A stretch of 52,926 nt of DNA, from the NCBI GenBank assembly GCA_963579025.1, contig CAUZFZ010000056.1:1-52926 (forward strand), in the 5' to 3' direction. Under the pieces are notes generated by a model that saw only the letters and a list, made by a program, of their open reading frames with translations, made no database searches and was not told the origin of the DNA. Positions 8,752-17,468 of this stretch are shown here, piece after piece; position 1 is the first letter of the stretch; each line of letters opens with the position of its first letter. This DNA comes from CAUZFZ01 sp963579025 (GTDB lineage Bacteria > Planctomycetota > Planctomycetia > Planctomycetales > Planctomycetaceae). The translations under genes and the position numbers were made by a program.

Positions 8752-11247
8752 TCAGTTCGCTTCGACCGACGCTGGCTCGGTTCTTGTGCGGTAGAGAAAC
8801 GCATCGGAGGTGAGCAGTGATACGAGCAGTGCTTGCATGCTGCCGCCGCTGTCTTTGTAGGCGTGATACGCTGCCTGAAGGACGGGCGCGTCGTTGATGT
8901 TTTCATTGCGGCCCATCCAGAAACGGAAGGCGTGGCGGACGAAGACCTGCTCGACGCGTTGGCTTTCCGCGAGCTTTTGAATCATCTCGATGGCGTTGGC
9001 GACTTTGCCGTCGAGCGTGGGGTCGCCGGAATCGATGATCGCGCCCGTGGTGTCGACCGGTTTGTCGAGTTCAGTTTCCCGATACAGGCCCGCGTGGTTG
9101 AACATCTCGAACGGCAGGCCGAGCGGGTCCATCTTCTGATGACAGGTCCAGCAGTAGGTTTCCTTTGTGACTCGCATGCGTTCACGCAGAGTGTTGTGTG
9201 GCTCATCCGGCAACATCGCATCCACGGTGATCGGCACATCGGGAATGCCGCCACCCAGCAATCGTTCACGAATCCATCGGCCGCGCAGGATGGCGTGATT
9301 GTCCATGGCATCGGAATGTGAAACGAGCCAACTGGGATGGGTTAAAATGCCCATGCGTTGGCCTTCAGGTGCCGTGGCCAGCGTACGTTCTGGTTTCATG
9401 GAGCCGTTGCCGAAGCTGCGGTGACTCACACGGGCGTAGATCTTCCCCCCCGTCAGTCTTGCCTCGGCGACGTTGTGATTGACGTTCGCTTGCCTCTTCT
9501 TTTTGGGCTTCGGCGGTTTCTTGCCCGGGTTGGCTTTCTTCCAGGCCTCGAGCTCGGCCGCGTCTTTCTTTTTTTGCTCTTCCGTGGCCTTCTTCGCCTC
9601 GGCTACGGACTCTGCTATTTCTTCCCTGGAACGTCTCCTGCCGAAATAAACATTGTCTGCGCGGCTAGCCACGACCTTGTCGGTTGTCAGTAACTGCTCG
9701 AGGACATCCTTGTCTTCCTGCAGGATGAGTTCGATCAGGCGATCGGTGCTCGCCGTCGCATCGAACATGGCGCGATAGTGCGACGTTCCCTTGTTGCTCG
9801 CGCCGGTATCTGCCAGCGCTTTCGAGTCCTTGCAGATGTAACCGCCAGCGTCGTAGTCAAAGTAATCGCGGAAGAAACGCAGGATGCGCGGCTTTCGGAT
9901 GCTGTCGTCGGCCAGCATGCGTTCGACTTCGCGTTTGACATCGGATCTGGTCCGCATTCGCACTTCGACGATTGCCTTCCGCAGTTCTTCGTCCGGCTTG
10001 ATGTATCGCAGCGCGTGATTGACCGCCAGACCCAGTTCCCAGTCCTGGAGCATGACACGACCATGACGATCGGCTTTGCCGTTCTCGGCAAGTTCCGGTC
10101 TGAAGAGCGCGTCGCGATCGAGAAAGATGGATGACAGTCCAAGAACAGCGCCGTCTTTCTTGCCGAGCTTTTCGATGGACTGCTTGACGATCGTCAGGTA
10201 TGCGTTTGACTCCTCTTTGCTCGGTGGCCGAAACGTCAACGCTTCGAAGAGGTCGTCCACTGCGGCGCGTAATCGCTCGTCGGTAACGCCCTCTTCCTTC
10301 ATGAGGTCATAGATCGGCGTCAGCGGACGCACGACCTTTGTGCTGTAGACGAGGGCAGTAGGCAGGCCGCGGATATCACCTTCCATCTTGTAGGAGTTGG
10401 GGTCGTCGGTGATCTGCTCCGGGTTGGCGATGCTCAGCGGGCCGTAGGCCATGTAGCGAATGATGTCTCCCGCTACACCCATAATCTGCGTCGCTTCCGC
10501 GCTGTTGACCGTGTAGAAGTCGGGGTAGTTTTCCAACCCATGAGCGCGTGCGGAAGACAGAACGACGGGCACACTCTTGACCGAGGTCGCATAAGCCACG
10601 GTCCCGCCTTGCCACTTAGTGATGCGATCCGTACCGAAGTAGAGCTTGAGTTCACCGCCGTGGTTGGTGGGAACAACATCGCCATGCGTTCGAACGCCTG
10701 GCTTTTCCGGGTCGAATTTCGCTTCCGTGTTGATCAATTCGTTCAGGCGTGTGATGTGTTCCTGTGGTGTCACTCGCCAGATGCGTGCCGGAGATGATGT
10801 CGGTTCGAGTTTGACGCCATCGGGCAGCGAACCGAAGAGCAGGTCGTGATCGACGAAGTTGCCCTTGTTCGGATCGAGGTGAGCACGGAATCCGCCCTTG
10901 TCTCGCATGACGCGTGTCAGTTCGCCGACGATCGAGTCCGAAAACTGCAGTCGATCGATAACATTGGGCTGGTCCGCATCCTTGGGCGGCATCTCTTTTA
11001 GCGTGACCTGCGCCCACACTGCTGTCCAGGTGGCGGCATTGACTTCGTCGACACGCCCCAGGTTGTGGAGCGAGAGATTGCCCTCAGGTTCTGTCTCGCC
11101 ATGACAGTCCACACAGTGGCTGGCAAGAAACGTACGGGCGAAGGTTTTAAAGTCTTTGTCGACCTTCTGCCCAAGGGTGTATGTCTCGCCGCTTGCTGCT
11201 GACAACAAGCCAAACGAGAGCACTACTGCTGAAACAAATCTGGCCAT
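8752..11247 (-). CDS. Planctomycete cytochrome-type protein (PSCyt1 / DUF1592 / DUF1588 / DUF1585 order)
   Basis: Start chosen at ATG 11245-11247, with AGGA 7 bases upstream and a clean signal peptide (MARFVSAVVLSFGLLSAASG); a GTG 24 bases further up is possible. The 831-residue product has an N-terminal heme c motif CVDCH (FLASHCVDCHG, PSCyt1 type), then the DUF1592/1588-type middle with RILRFFRDYFDYDAGGYICK and MGILTHPSWLVSHS, a second CxxCH (TYCWTCHQKMDPLGLPFE) and the DUF1585-type end (VEQVFVRHAFRFWMGRNEN). A Lys/Ala/Pro-rich hydrophilic insertion (about residues 555-590) separates two of the domains. The family is paired with DUF1552 proteins, as here. Probably a periplasmic redox or binding protein; the reaction is unknown. 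Confidence 0.88.
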   Translation of the reverse strand: MARFVSAVVLSFGLLSAASGETYTLGQKVDKDFKTFARTFLASHCVDCHGETEPEGNLSLHNLGRVDEVNAATWTAVWAQVTLKEMPPKDADQPNVIDRLQFSDSIVGELTRVMRDKGGFRAHLDPNKGNFVDHDLLFGSLPDGVKLEPTSSPARIWRVTPQEHITRLNELINTEAKFDPEKPGVRTHGDVVPTNHGGELKLYFGTDRITKWQGGTVAYATSVKSVPVVLSSARAHGLENYPDFYTVNSAEATQIMGVAGDIIRYMAYGPLSIANPEQITDDPNSYKMEGDIRGLPTALVYSTKVVRPLTPIYDLMKEEGVTDERLRAAVDDLFEALTFRPPSKEESNAYLTIVKQSIEKLGKKDGAVLGLSSIFLDRDALFRPELAENGKADRHGRVMLQDWELGLAVNHALRYIKPDEELRKAIVEVRMRTRSDVKREVERMLADDSIRKPRILRFFRDYFDYDAGGYICKDSKALADTGASNKGTSHYRAMFDATASTDRLIELILQEDKDVLEQLLTTDKVVASRADNVYFGRRRSREEIAESVAEAKKATEEQKKKDAAELEAWKKANPGKKPPKPKKKRQANVNHNVAEARLTGGKIYARVSHRSFGNGSMKPERTLATAPEGQRMGILTHPSWLVSHSDAMDNHAILRGRWIRERLLGGGIPDVPITVDAMLPDEPHNTLRERMRVTKETYCWTCHQKMDPLGLPFEMFNHAGLYRETELDKPVDTTGAIIDSGDPTLDGKVANAIEMIQKLAESQRVEQVFVRHAFRFWMGRNENINDAPVLQAAYHAYKDSGGSMQALLVSLLTSDAFLYRTRTEPASVEAN

Positions 11248-11318
11248 GTTCAATCCTGGCATTGGACTCACGACTTCGGCTTCAAGCCTCTAAAGCGGCA
11301 TAGTCGCAATTTGAAGTA

Positions 11319-11370
11319 GGACGGGCACTCCTGCCCGTCCAGCACTGAAGACGGGCAGGAGTGCCCGTCC
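11319..11370. repeat. Perfect 21-bp inverted repeat
   Basis: Arm 11319-11339 (GGACGGGCACTCCTGCCCGTC) pairs with 11350-11370 without mismatch around the 10-base loop CAGCACTGAA. Each arm is itself nearly palindromic (GACGGGCA/TGCCCGTC). It lies between two minus-strand genes, just after the DUF1552 stop, so it may end or separate their transcripts. It looks like a dispersed REP-type element; no other copy is in this window. Confidence 0.85.
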
Positions 11371-11426
11371 CACGATCCGCGCACGACGCGCAGATTGACG
11401 GCCTGAGAACCTGAACAACCGCGGGT

Positions 11427-12746
11427 TTAGGCCAACACTTCCTTGAGCGGGCCGTTACCGGCATCGAACTTCTTGGCCAGTTTGTCCGTCATGTTGAAGC
11501 GGTCAACATTCTGCCCGGCGACTCGCAGGAGTGCGGTGTACAACGCGTTGATGGGTCGCTTGCCATCCAGCTGCGTGAAGCAACCGGTCTTGAAGATGCC
11601 ACCGCAGTTGCCCAGCAGCATGACCGGCCAGTTGGCACCGTTGGTGTGCTGCGCGTTTGCGTTGTTGCTGGTGTAGACGATCAGAGTGTTGTCCATCATC
11701 GTGCCACTGCCTTCCGGCACACTTTCCAGCGTTTCCATGATCCTCACCAGCATCCGGCTGTTGTACTGACGAATCTTGATCCAGATAGGATTGTCGGGCT
11801 GCTTCATGTGCCCGAGGTTGTGCCCCTGTTGCTCGATGCCCAGCCCTTTCCAGGCACCGAAGATTTCGCCACGTCCCGATCCGATGGTCAGCGTGTTCGT
11901 GATACCCGATGTGAGCGACGAGATGCCCAGGTCGAGCAGGACGTCGTGCCAGTCGGTTTCGAATTCCGGTTTGGTGTATCGCTCGTCGACCTTGGGAGCG
12001 AACTTGCGGAGGTGATCGGAAACCGTGTCGAGGCGATCGCGCAGGCCGTTGATATCCCGGAAGCCCTGGACGTATTGACCGTATCGCTGCTGGTCCGCGG
12101 TCGGCAGTGATCGGCCCTTTGAGGCGGCCAGCTGTTCGATCTGACTCAACACTCCCGAACGCGCTTCGTGCTGGAGTCGAATGTCGCCCGTGGAGATGCC
12201 GCCGTACAGCATCTGATAGAGCTGATTCGGATTAGAATGCATGAAGATCGGCTGCCCCGCCCCGGTGGCGGACAGGTTCGCGATCGTAGGCTTGGTCTTC
12301 ATGTTCTCGATGGAGTCCATGCCGATGCACAGATGAGGCAGCAGCGTCTGCGGCAGTGCCTTGCTGAGTTCATAATCGATCGTCGAAGCACTGGGCGGCA
12401 CACCGTCACTGCCGCGATAACCGCCGAGCGCGCCGAAGAAGGCACTGTGCGAGGGGCTGGTGTGGATGCCGTGCAGGCCGTTGATGATGTGCAGTCGTTC
12501 CTTGAACGGCTCAAGTGCCTCGATGGGTTCAGGAAGTTTGGCTTTCGCCAGCGAGCCACTGCTGGTCATGCCTTCCGGAACGCAGGTCGCCGGATCAAAG
12601 CCCTGGTTCTGCATGAAGAAGATAATTCGCTTTGGAGTCGTGCCACTGGCAGGCGACGCCATGAGACGCTCGGGAACAAGCGAAGCACCAAATGCAGCAC
12701 CGACGCCGGCTGCCATTCCCTGCAACATGTTTCTGCGATTGAGCAT
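11427..12746 (-). CDS. DUF1552 family protein with Tat-like leader
   Basis: Start chosen at ATG 12744-12746, which gives MLNRRNMLQGMAAGVGAAFGASL, a twin-arginine-like leader; the TTG 30 bases upstream adds ten residues without benefit. The 439-residue product shows the DUF1552 hallmarks (PKRIIFFMQNQGFDP, INGLHGIHTSPSHSAFFGAL, NTLIVYTSNNANAQHTNG, WPVMLLGNCGG), similar in layout to DUF1501/sulfatase-like folds. It lies immediately upstream of the DUF1592-type cytochrome gene, the standard planctomycete pairing, so the two products probably act together outside the cytoplasm. Biochemical function is not known. Confidence 0.9.
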   Translation of the reverse strand: MLNRRNMLQGMAAGVGAAFGASLVPERLMASPASGTTPKRIIFFMQNQGFDPATCVPEGMTSSGSLAKAKLPEPIEALEPFKERLHIINGLHGIHTSPSHSAFFGALGGYRGSDGVPPSASTIDYELSKALPQTLLPHLCIGMDSIENMKTKPTIANLSATGAGQPIFMHSNPNQLYQMLYGGISTGDIRLQHEARSGVLSQIEQLAASKGRSLPTADQQRYGQYVQGFRDINGLRDRLDTVSDHLRKFAPKVDERYTKPEFETDWHDVLLDLGISSLTSGITNTLTIGSGRGEIFGAWKGLGIEQQGHNLGHMKQPDNPIWIKIRQYNSRMLVRIMETLESVPEGSGTMMDNTLIVYTSNNANAQHTNGANWPVMLLGNCGGIFKTGCFTQLDGKRPINALYTALLRVAGQNVDRFNMTDKLAKKFDAGNGPLKEVLA

Positions 12747-13288
12747 GATCGATCTTTCAGCGAGGTTAACGGTCAAGTGTCTCTTATCTGTGCCCGACAG
12801 AACTGGCTAACGCCCTCAGCATCGCTTCACCCTGCAGCGGGGGAGACAAAAGCGACAGGCAACCGTGATCGGAAATTTGTGGAACGGTGGAGGAGGATAT
12901 AGATGCTTGAAGCCATGCATTTATTCTGATCGTTCCAAGGAATTGCCACAACTGACTTCCTGGCAGTGCTTTACGACGGTACCACGATCTCGCGAGAGCA
13001 TTTCACCGAATCTGCGTTGCGCGCTCCGTCAGATTGACATCCTCGCCGAAAACAGAACCCGTGTGGTCAAAAATCCTGTCCAGCTTGTAAGAGCATTTGT
13101 CGGTGGACGTTACGACATCCGGTGGATCACGATATCGGCCGACGTGCAGCGTTGACCACCGGCCAGTCAAGTCGCATCGTGAAGGCTTTCGCCGTTCCGT
13201 CACGCACGACGGCTAGAGCTCTGTGTGCATGTGCAAGGACTCCAGCAGGGATATATTTTGCCGGAAGTGCAGCTCTCTCCCACCGTTC
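12747..13288. other. Intergenic region upstream of the DUF1552 gene
   Basis: About 540 bases between two minus-strand genes. Short frames on both strands (for example 12865-13155 plus and 13003-13203 minus) have no family resemblance and no convincing starts. GGAGGAGG followed by an ATG at about 12902 opens only an 8-codon frame. The DUF1552 promoter should lie here; none is obvious. No strong inverted repeat is seen. Confidence 0.45.
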
Positions 13289-14626
13289 TCATTCAGTGGA
13301 CGAGATGCAGAACAAATGCTTGCTGCCACGTATGAATAACTCGTTGCCAACGATTGCCGGAGACGCATCAACGGGCTCACCCAGCTGATTCGTTGCGAGC
13401 ACTTCAAACTTCCCAGTTGCCCGTGCAACCAGCGTCGTGCCGCTGCGACCGACGTAATAGAGACGCCCTGCTGCCGCCACCGGTGAGGCGTAGACTCGAC
13501 TCAAGCCCTCCATTCGTGTGCGTTCGAGGATCGTTTCGCCGGTCTGAGCTGACACGCATGACAGGATCGCGTTGTTCGACTGGTTAAAGTACAGACGCCC
13601 GTCATAGAGCAACGGTGAGGGAACATAGGGCGTCCCTTTGTTCAACTTCCATGCGACCGCATTGGTGTCCGTCACGTCGCCTCGCGATTCCAGCGAAATC
13701 GCAACGGCAGAACTGCCTCGATAGCCACTCATGCAGTACACGAGCGAACTGTCCGCTACGGGGGATGGCGTCACATTTGAGACTTGTCCGCCGCACTCCC
13801 AGATCACGTCGCCGTTTGTCAGGTCATAACTACGAACTCGATCCGAAGCGTTCGTCACAACCTGTGTCTTTCCATCGTGCTCGATGACGAGCGGCGTCAT
13901 CCACGTACTTACCTCATTGCGTTCCGCCCGCCAGATGTCTTCGCCAGTCTCCGCGTCCAGCACTGTGATGTAGGACTGCCCCTCATTGTCACGATTGATG
14001 ATGACGCGATCGTTGTGGACCACTGGGGATGCGGCCTCTGCAAAGCTCTTACGAATGCTCACCTCACCCAGTTCCCGCTTCCAGAGTGGGTTGCCATCAA
14101 GGTCGAAGCAGAACATGCCGACCATGCCGAACCACGCATAGAGCCGCTGTCCGTCAGTCGTGGGTGACGCTGATGCGAAGTTGTTGTCTCCGTGATGGCC
14201 TTCCTGAGGAATCTTCTTCGCAGCGGTGCGTCGCCAAATCTCGCGACCGGTCTCGCGGTCGAGGCAAATCACTATGAATGCGTATTCAGTGTTTGGATAC
14301 GTGATTCCAAACGGCCTCTTCGGCTGGTCTTCCGGCTTCGGCAGACTGGGATTGGCTTTGCCTGTGTCGACACTCGTGAGCAGAAAGATCCGATCCTGCC
14401 AGACGATCGGCGTTGAACTGCCGCGGCCATCAACCGCTATCTTCCAACGGATGTTTCGATCCGGAGCCCAGGTGACAGGCGGGTCAGCAACCCGAGCGAC
14501 ACCGCTGGCCTCCGGACCACGCCACTGATGCCAGTTGTTGAGTTTCACCGCATTAAAGTCGTCGGCTGTGACGGGACAATGGATGGCCAGGATACAGAGC
14601 AGTGCGAGGTAGCGACGTGGTGCCAT
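13289..14626 (-). CDS. Secreted PQQ-like beta-propeller protein, second copy
   Basis: Start chosen at ATG 14624-14626 (MAPRRYLALLCILAIHCPVTA signal peptide, upstream AGGGAA); the 50 upstream in-frame residues are Arg/Ser-rich and overlap the DksA-type gene. The 445-residue product carries WHQWRGPEASGVA and repeated propeller blades (WKIAVDGRGSSTPIVW, NNFASASPTTDGQRLYAWFG, SNVTPSPVADSSLVY, DASPAIVGNELFIRG). It is paralogous to the protein at 5154-6410; this copy has a longer N-terminal blade region with PEDQPKRPFGITYP. Extracytoplasmic. It is followed on the minus strand by the DUF1552 and cytochrome genes, but the 540-base gap argues for a separate transcript. Confidence 0.87.
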   Translation of the reverse strand: MAPRRYLALLCILAIHCPVTADDFNAVKLNNWHQWRGPEASGVARVADPPVTWAPDRNIRWKIAVDGRGSSTPIVWQDRIFLLTSVDTGKANPSLPKPEDQPKRPFGITYPNTEYAFIVICLDRETGREIWRRTAAKKIPQEGHHGDNNFASASPTTDGQRLYAWFGMVGMFCFDLDGNPLWKRELGEVSIRKSFAEAASPVVHNDRVIINRDNEGQSYITVLDAETGEDIWRAERNEVSTWMTPLVIEHDGKTQVVTNASDRVRSYDLTNGDVIWECGGQVSNVTPSPVADSSLVYCMSGYRGSSAVAISLESRGDVTDTNAVAWKLNKGTPYVPSPLLYDGRLYFNQSNNAILSCVSAQTGETILERTRMEGLSRVYASPVAAAGRLYYVGRSGTTLVARATGKFEVLATNQLGEPVDASPAIVGNELFIRGSKHLFCISSTE

Positions 14627-14757
14627 TAGGCCGTTCCCTGTGATAGCAAATGATGGACTTGATGGCATTATACCGACGAAACGTCCTCGGCGTTCGCGCC
14701 GAGCCGACCAATCAGGTCGCCGAAATCCGCTACTTCTTCGTCCTCGATCGCTTCGAC

Positions 14758-15102
14758 TCACGTTCGGCCGTAACACTGAACACAGTGCGCCGTCTCCGGC
14801 ATGTACTCCAACCGTTCCACTGGAATGTCAATGCCGCAGCGGGCGCACTTCCCGTATGTGCCGTCGTCAATCCGTACCAGAGCAGCACGCACGCGTCCCG
14901 CCTGAGCCTCGACGTTGCGGCGACCGTGTTCAGCCATCTCATGCTGCTGCAACTCGTCCATAAAAGTGAGACGGCCGACTGCGCTGTTCATTTTCGGGCG
15001 AGTGTCCTCGCGATCCAACTCTTCAAGACGGCGTGTCAGATTTCGATCCAACTCCTCAAGTTCAGCTTTCACTGAGGCCAGAGGGTCTTTGTCGGTTGTC
15101 AT
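14758..15102 (-). CDS. DksA/TraR-type C4 zinc finger protein
   Basis: The 114-residue protein starts at ATG 15100-15102 with GGAGAG upstream (the longer frame to 15174 lacks a ribosome binding site). An N-terminal coiled coil (VKAELEELDRNLTRRLEELD) is followed by a zinc finger with two CxxC pairs, CARCGIDIPVERLEYMPETAHCVQC in the order CxxC-x17-CxxC. DksA relatives bind RNA polymerase through the secondary channel and tune the stringent response. The coiled-coil tip lacks the exact DksA DxxDxA motif as far as I can see, so it may be a generic TraR-like regulator. Cytoplasmic. It ends about 130 bases before the beta-propeller gene in the same direction. Confidence 0.85.
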   Translation of the reverse strand: MTTDKDPLASVKAELEELDRNLTRRLEELDREDTRPKMNSAVGRLTFMDELQQHEMAEHGRRNVEAQAGRVRAALVRIDDGTYGKCARCGIDIPVERLEYMPETAHCVQCYGRT

Positions 15103-15220
15103 GATCGCTCTCCAGAATGCAGGGCAGCAGGACTCTCCATCCGGTCGCCCCTTCACAGTAGCCGACAAGGGCAAACCGGTAACGGAACTCTTCGCATGAG
15201 ATTCCAGGCTTTGCCCAAAA

Positions 15221-15300
15221 ACGCGGGCCGGGAGCCCTAAGGCGCCGTGCGCAATTCGTCGAGTCAGTACCGCCCGGCCGCTTACGCGTCACGGCTCACA
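15221..15300. repeat. GC-rich imperfect inverted repeat
   Basis: The segment holds GCGGGCCGGGAG on the left and CCCGGCCGCTTACGCGTCACGGCT on the right; GGGCCGGG and CCCGGCC can pair imperfectly over about 50 bases of loop. The reverse of the right part (AGCCGTGACGCGTAAGCGG) looks like a dispersed planctomycete repeat. It lies between the MoxR gene stop and the DksA-type gene, where it could end the MoxR transcript. Confidence 0.35.
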
Positions 15301-15326
15301 CACATCGCCGTTTTGCCTTCCTTGAG

Positions 15327-16358
15327 CTACGCCTGAATGTCAGCCGGGATGGCGTGGCCGACTTCGGGGACAGATTCAAGCAGCGACTCGACTATGCGCT
15401 GAGGAGTCCAGCCCTCCATGCGGGCCGAGTAGTCCAGAATCAGCCGATGTCCCAACACGTTGGGGGCCACGCGGCGCACCTCATCGAATCCGGCATTCGG
15501 CTTACCCTCCAGCAACGCAGCCGCACGGGCGGTTCCGGCCAGTGCAATTGCCGCTCGCGGTGACGACCCGAACCGTACAAATCGGCGCACGGCCTCGGGA
15601 GAATCATCCCGGTCTGGATGCGTTGCCGTGACCAGCCGTGCGATGTAGCTGCTGACGGCCTCAGGCAAATGCACGCGATCGACCAGGTCAAACAATCGCC
15701 ACAGTTCATCGCCACTCATGACCTCTTCGAGCTTCGGCGGAATTCCCTGATGACGCGTCCTGATAATCTGCTGCAGTGTGTCGCTCGAAACACTGTAGAC
15801 GTTGATCTTAAACGTGAACCGGTCGATCTGAGCTTCAGGGAGCGGGTACGTGCCTTCGAGCTCAATGGGATTCTGCGTCGCCAGCACGAAGAATGGAGCC
15901 GGCAAGGCGTGTGTTTCGCCCATCACCGTCACGTGATGTTCCTGCATGGCTTCGAGCAACGCCGACTGTGTTTTCGGCGTTGCGCGATTGATTTCGTCGG
16001 CCAGCAGCAGGTTCGCAAATACCGGTCCCGGATGAAACACGAGCCGTCGCGAGCCCCCCTGATCTTCAAGGATCGGTGAACCGAGAATGTCGCTGGGCAG
16101 CAGGTCGGGCGTGAACTGGATGCGCCGAAACTGTAGCCCCAGAACGGCCGATAGCGCTTTGACCAGTTCCGTCTTGCCCAGCCCGGGCAGACCTTCCAGC
16201 AGCAAATGGCCGCGCGACAGCAGGCAGATCACTACACGTTCCAGCAGGTCGTCCTGCCCGAGAATTGCCTGGCCCAGGCCGTCAATCAGACGGCGGATCG
16301 TGTCCCGAGCCTCGGTGACTTCGTCCGGGCTGAGCAGTCGTGATTCCGAGTCGGCCAT
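15327..16358 (-). CDS. MoxR-family AAA+ ATPase
   Basis: Start chosen at ATG 16356-16358 (MADSESRLLSPDEV); the longer frame to 16496 runs through an inverted repeat and is unlikely. The 343-residue protein has a Walker A motif (LEGLPGLGKTELVKAL), Walker B LLADEINRATPKTQSALLEA, sensor ATQNPIELEGTYPLPEAQIDRF and the MoxR lid domain with FVRFGSSPRAA. MoxR ATPases act as chaperone-like remodelling factors, usually with a DUF58/VWA protein encoded alongside; no such partner is next to it here. Cytoplasmic. Family assignment is firm; the client is unknown. Confidence 0.93.
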   Translation of the reverse strand: MADSESRLLSPDEVTEARDTIRRLIDGLGQAILGQDDLLERVVICLLSRGHLLLEGLPGLGKTELVKALSAVLGLQFRRIQFTPDLLPSDILGSPILEDQGGSRRLVFHPGPVFANLLLADEINRATPKTQSALLEAMQEHHVTVMGETHALPAPFFVLATQNPIELEGTYPLPEAQIDRFTFKINVYSVSSDTLQQIIRTRHQGIPPKLEEVMSGDELWRLFDLVDRVHLPEAVSSYIARLVTATHPDRDDSPEAVRRFVRFGSSPRAAIALAGTARAAALLEGKPNAGFDEVRRVAPNVLGHRLILDYSARMEGWTPQRIVESLLESVPEVGHAIPADIQA

Positions 16359-16388
16359 ATGAATCGATCTGTCTGTAGTTTGTTTGTT

Positions 16389-16475
16389 CGTAGTAGCCGC
16401 ATTGATGCGGCTTGATTCAGTAACAGTTCGCGTGTCCGTCGCCGGAGGCAGAACCGCATAAATGCGGTTACTACG
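16389..16475. repeat. Inverted repeat, family C (CCGCAT...ATGCGG type)
   Basis: Arm 16389-16412 (CGTAGTAGCCGCATTGATGCGG...) pairs with 16452-16475 (...AACCGCATAAATGCGGTTACTACG) over about 22 bases with 3 mismatches; each arm has an inner palindrome CCGCAT/ATGCGG. A related half-element with AACCGCATCAATGCGGT occurs at 36993-37008 in the rpsB-tsf gap. It lies between the PfpI gene stop and the MoxR gene. Confidence 0.75.
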
Positions 16476-16499
16476 AGCAACCGTTACGACGGACAACGG

Positions 16500-17030
16500 T
16501 TACGACAGCAGCACCTGAATCATACCTCGACAGAAGTCGGGTAGATCATCCGGCTTGCGGCTGGACACAAAGTGTCGGTCGACTACGACGGCTGCGTCCT
16601 CCCAGATCGCTCCCGCGTTGACCAGGTCGTCCTTGATGCCTGGCGATCCCGTTGTCCGTACTCCGGCATAGACATTGGCGGAGATCGGCATCCAACCACC
16701 GTGACAGATGGCCGCCACCATCTTGCCATCCGCGGAGAATGCGCGGATCAGATCGAGCACTCGCGAATCGCGACGCAGTTTGTCCGGCATGAATCCACCC
16801 GGGCACAGAACTCCGTCAAAGTCGTCAGCGCTCATATCGGCGATGCAGGCGTCCGATACGCAGGGGTACCCGTGCTTACCGGCATAGGTCTGGCCGGATT
16901 CCGGACCGGCCACAACGACCTCTGCGCCCGCTTCGATCAGTCGCAGTTTCGGATACCACAGTTCCAGGTCCTCGTAGATGTCACCCACGAAACAGAGGAC
17001 GCGTTTTCCGTCCAGCGGCCGGTCGGTCAT
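16500..17030 (-). CDS. DJ-1/PfpI family protein
   Basis: Start chosen at ATG 17028-17030 because GGAGAAAGAG lies directly upstream; the longer frame adds nine residues. The 176-residue protein has the class I glutamine-amidotransferase-like fold: an N-terminal acidic residue in YEDLELWYP, the stretch DFDGVLCPGGFMPDKLR, and the nucleophile elbow AAICHGGWMP with Cys followed by His. This is the PfpI/YhbO/DJ-1 pattern linked to deglycase, protease or stress chaperone activities. Cytoplasmic. The following gene on the same strand is MoxR, separated by an inverted repeat. Confidence 0.9.
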   Translation of the reverse strand: MTDRPLDGKRVLCFVGDIYEDLELWYPKLRLIEAGAEVVVAGPESGQTYAGKHGYPCVSDACIADMSADDFDGVLCPGGFMPDKLRRDSRVLDLIRAFSADGKMVAAICHGGWMPISANVYAGVRTTGSPGIKDDLVNAGAIWEDAAVVVDRHFVSSRKPDDLPDFCRGMIQVLLS

Positions 17031-17468
17031 GAACTCTTTCTCCGGACAGTTGATCAATGTCGATATCGGTCGGCAGCATTACGGCTGAACTGACCAAGAG
17101 CAACCGGCTGTCGCGGGACCGATCGACGACGCTGTTGCGATTGAATGAATCGATCGAACAGGGATTACGTTCGGTCATCCTGATATGCTCGAACGTTCTG
17201 CCAGCCAAGGTCGTCGGGCCCGTTTTCGACCAATGTGCTGTCGCGGGATTGTGGGCAGCGGAATCGATTGATGATTGTCGATTGATGAATGTTGATTTTC
17301 GAAGTGAAAGCGGCGAGAGCAGGAGACAGCCCAAATGAAGGCAAGTCCTGACACTTCGCAAATCAAAGATCACCAATCGACAATCATCAATCAAAACCGA
17401 CTGCCGCATAGCGGCCCTGGCTTCTGAGCATGTCTCAAAGGCCGCGCAGACTCCTTACGAGTGCATGT
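17031..17468. other. Intergenic region with inverted repeat
   Basis: About 440 bases between the PfpI gene (minus) and the membrane synthase gene (plus). It contains the repeat at 17266-17392. The remaining sequence holds short frames without starts or family resemblance. Confidence 0.5.
17266..17392. repeat. Inverted repeat, family D (ATCGACAATCATCAATC type)
   Basis: GATTGATGATTGTCGATTG (17266-17284) pairs perfectly over 19 bp with 17374-17392, and the pairing extends imperfectly inward (TTGATTTTCGAAGTG with CACTTCGCAAATCAA). The loop is AG-rich (GGCGAGAGCAGGAGACAGCC). This AT-richer palindrome contrasts with its GC-rich surroundings and looks like a dispersed mobile repeat. Confidence 0.8.

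Noticed and set aside
12168..12902. 244-codon plus-strand frame opposite the DUF1552 gene
   Set aside because: Antisense shadow of a conserved coding region, with Arg/His-rich composition typical of such shadows.
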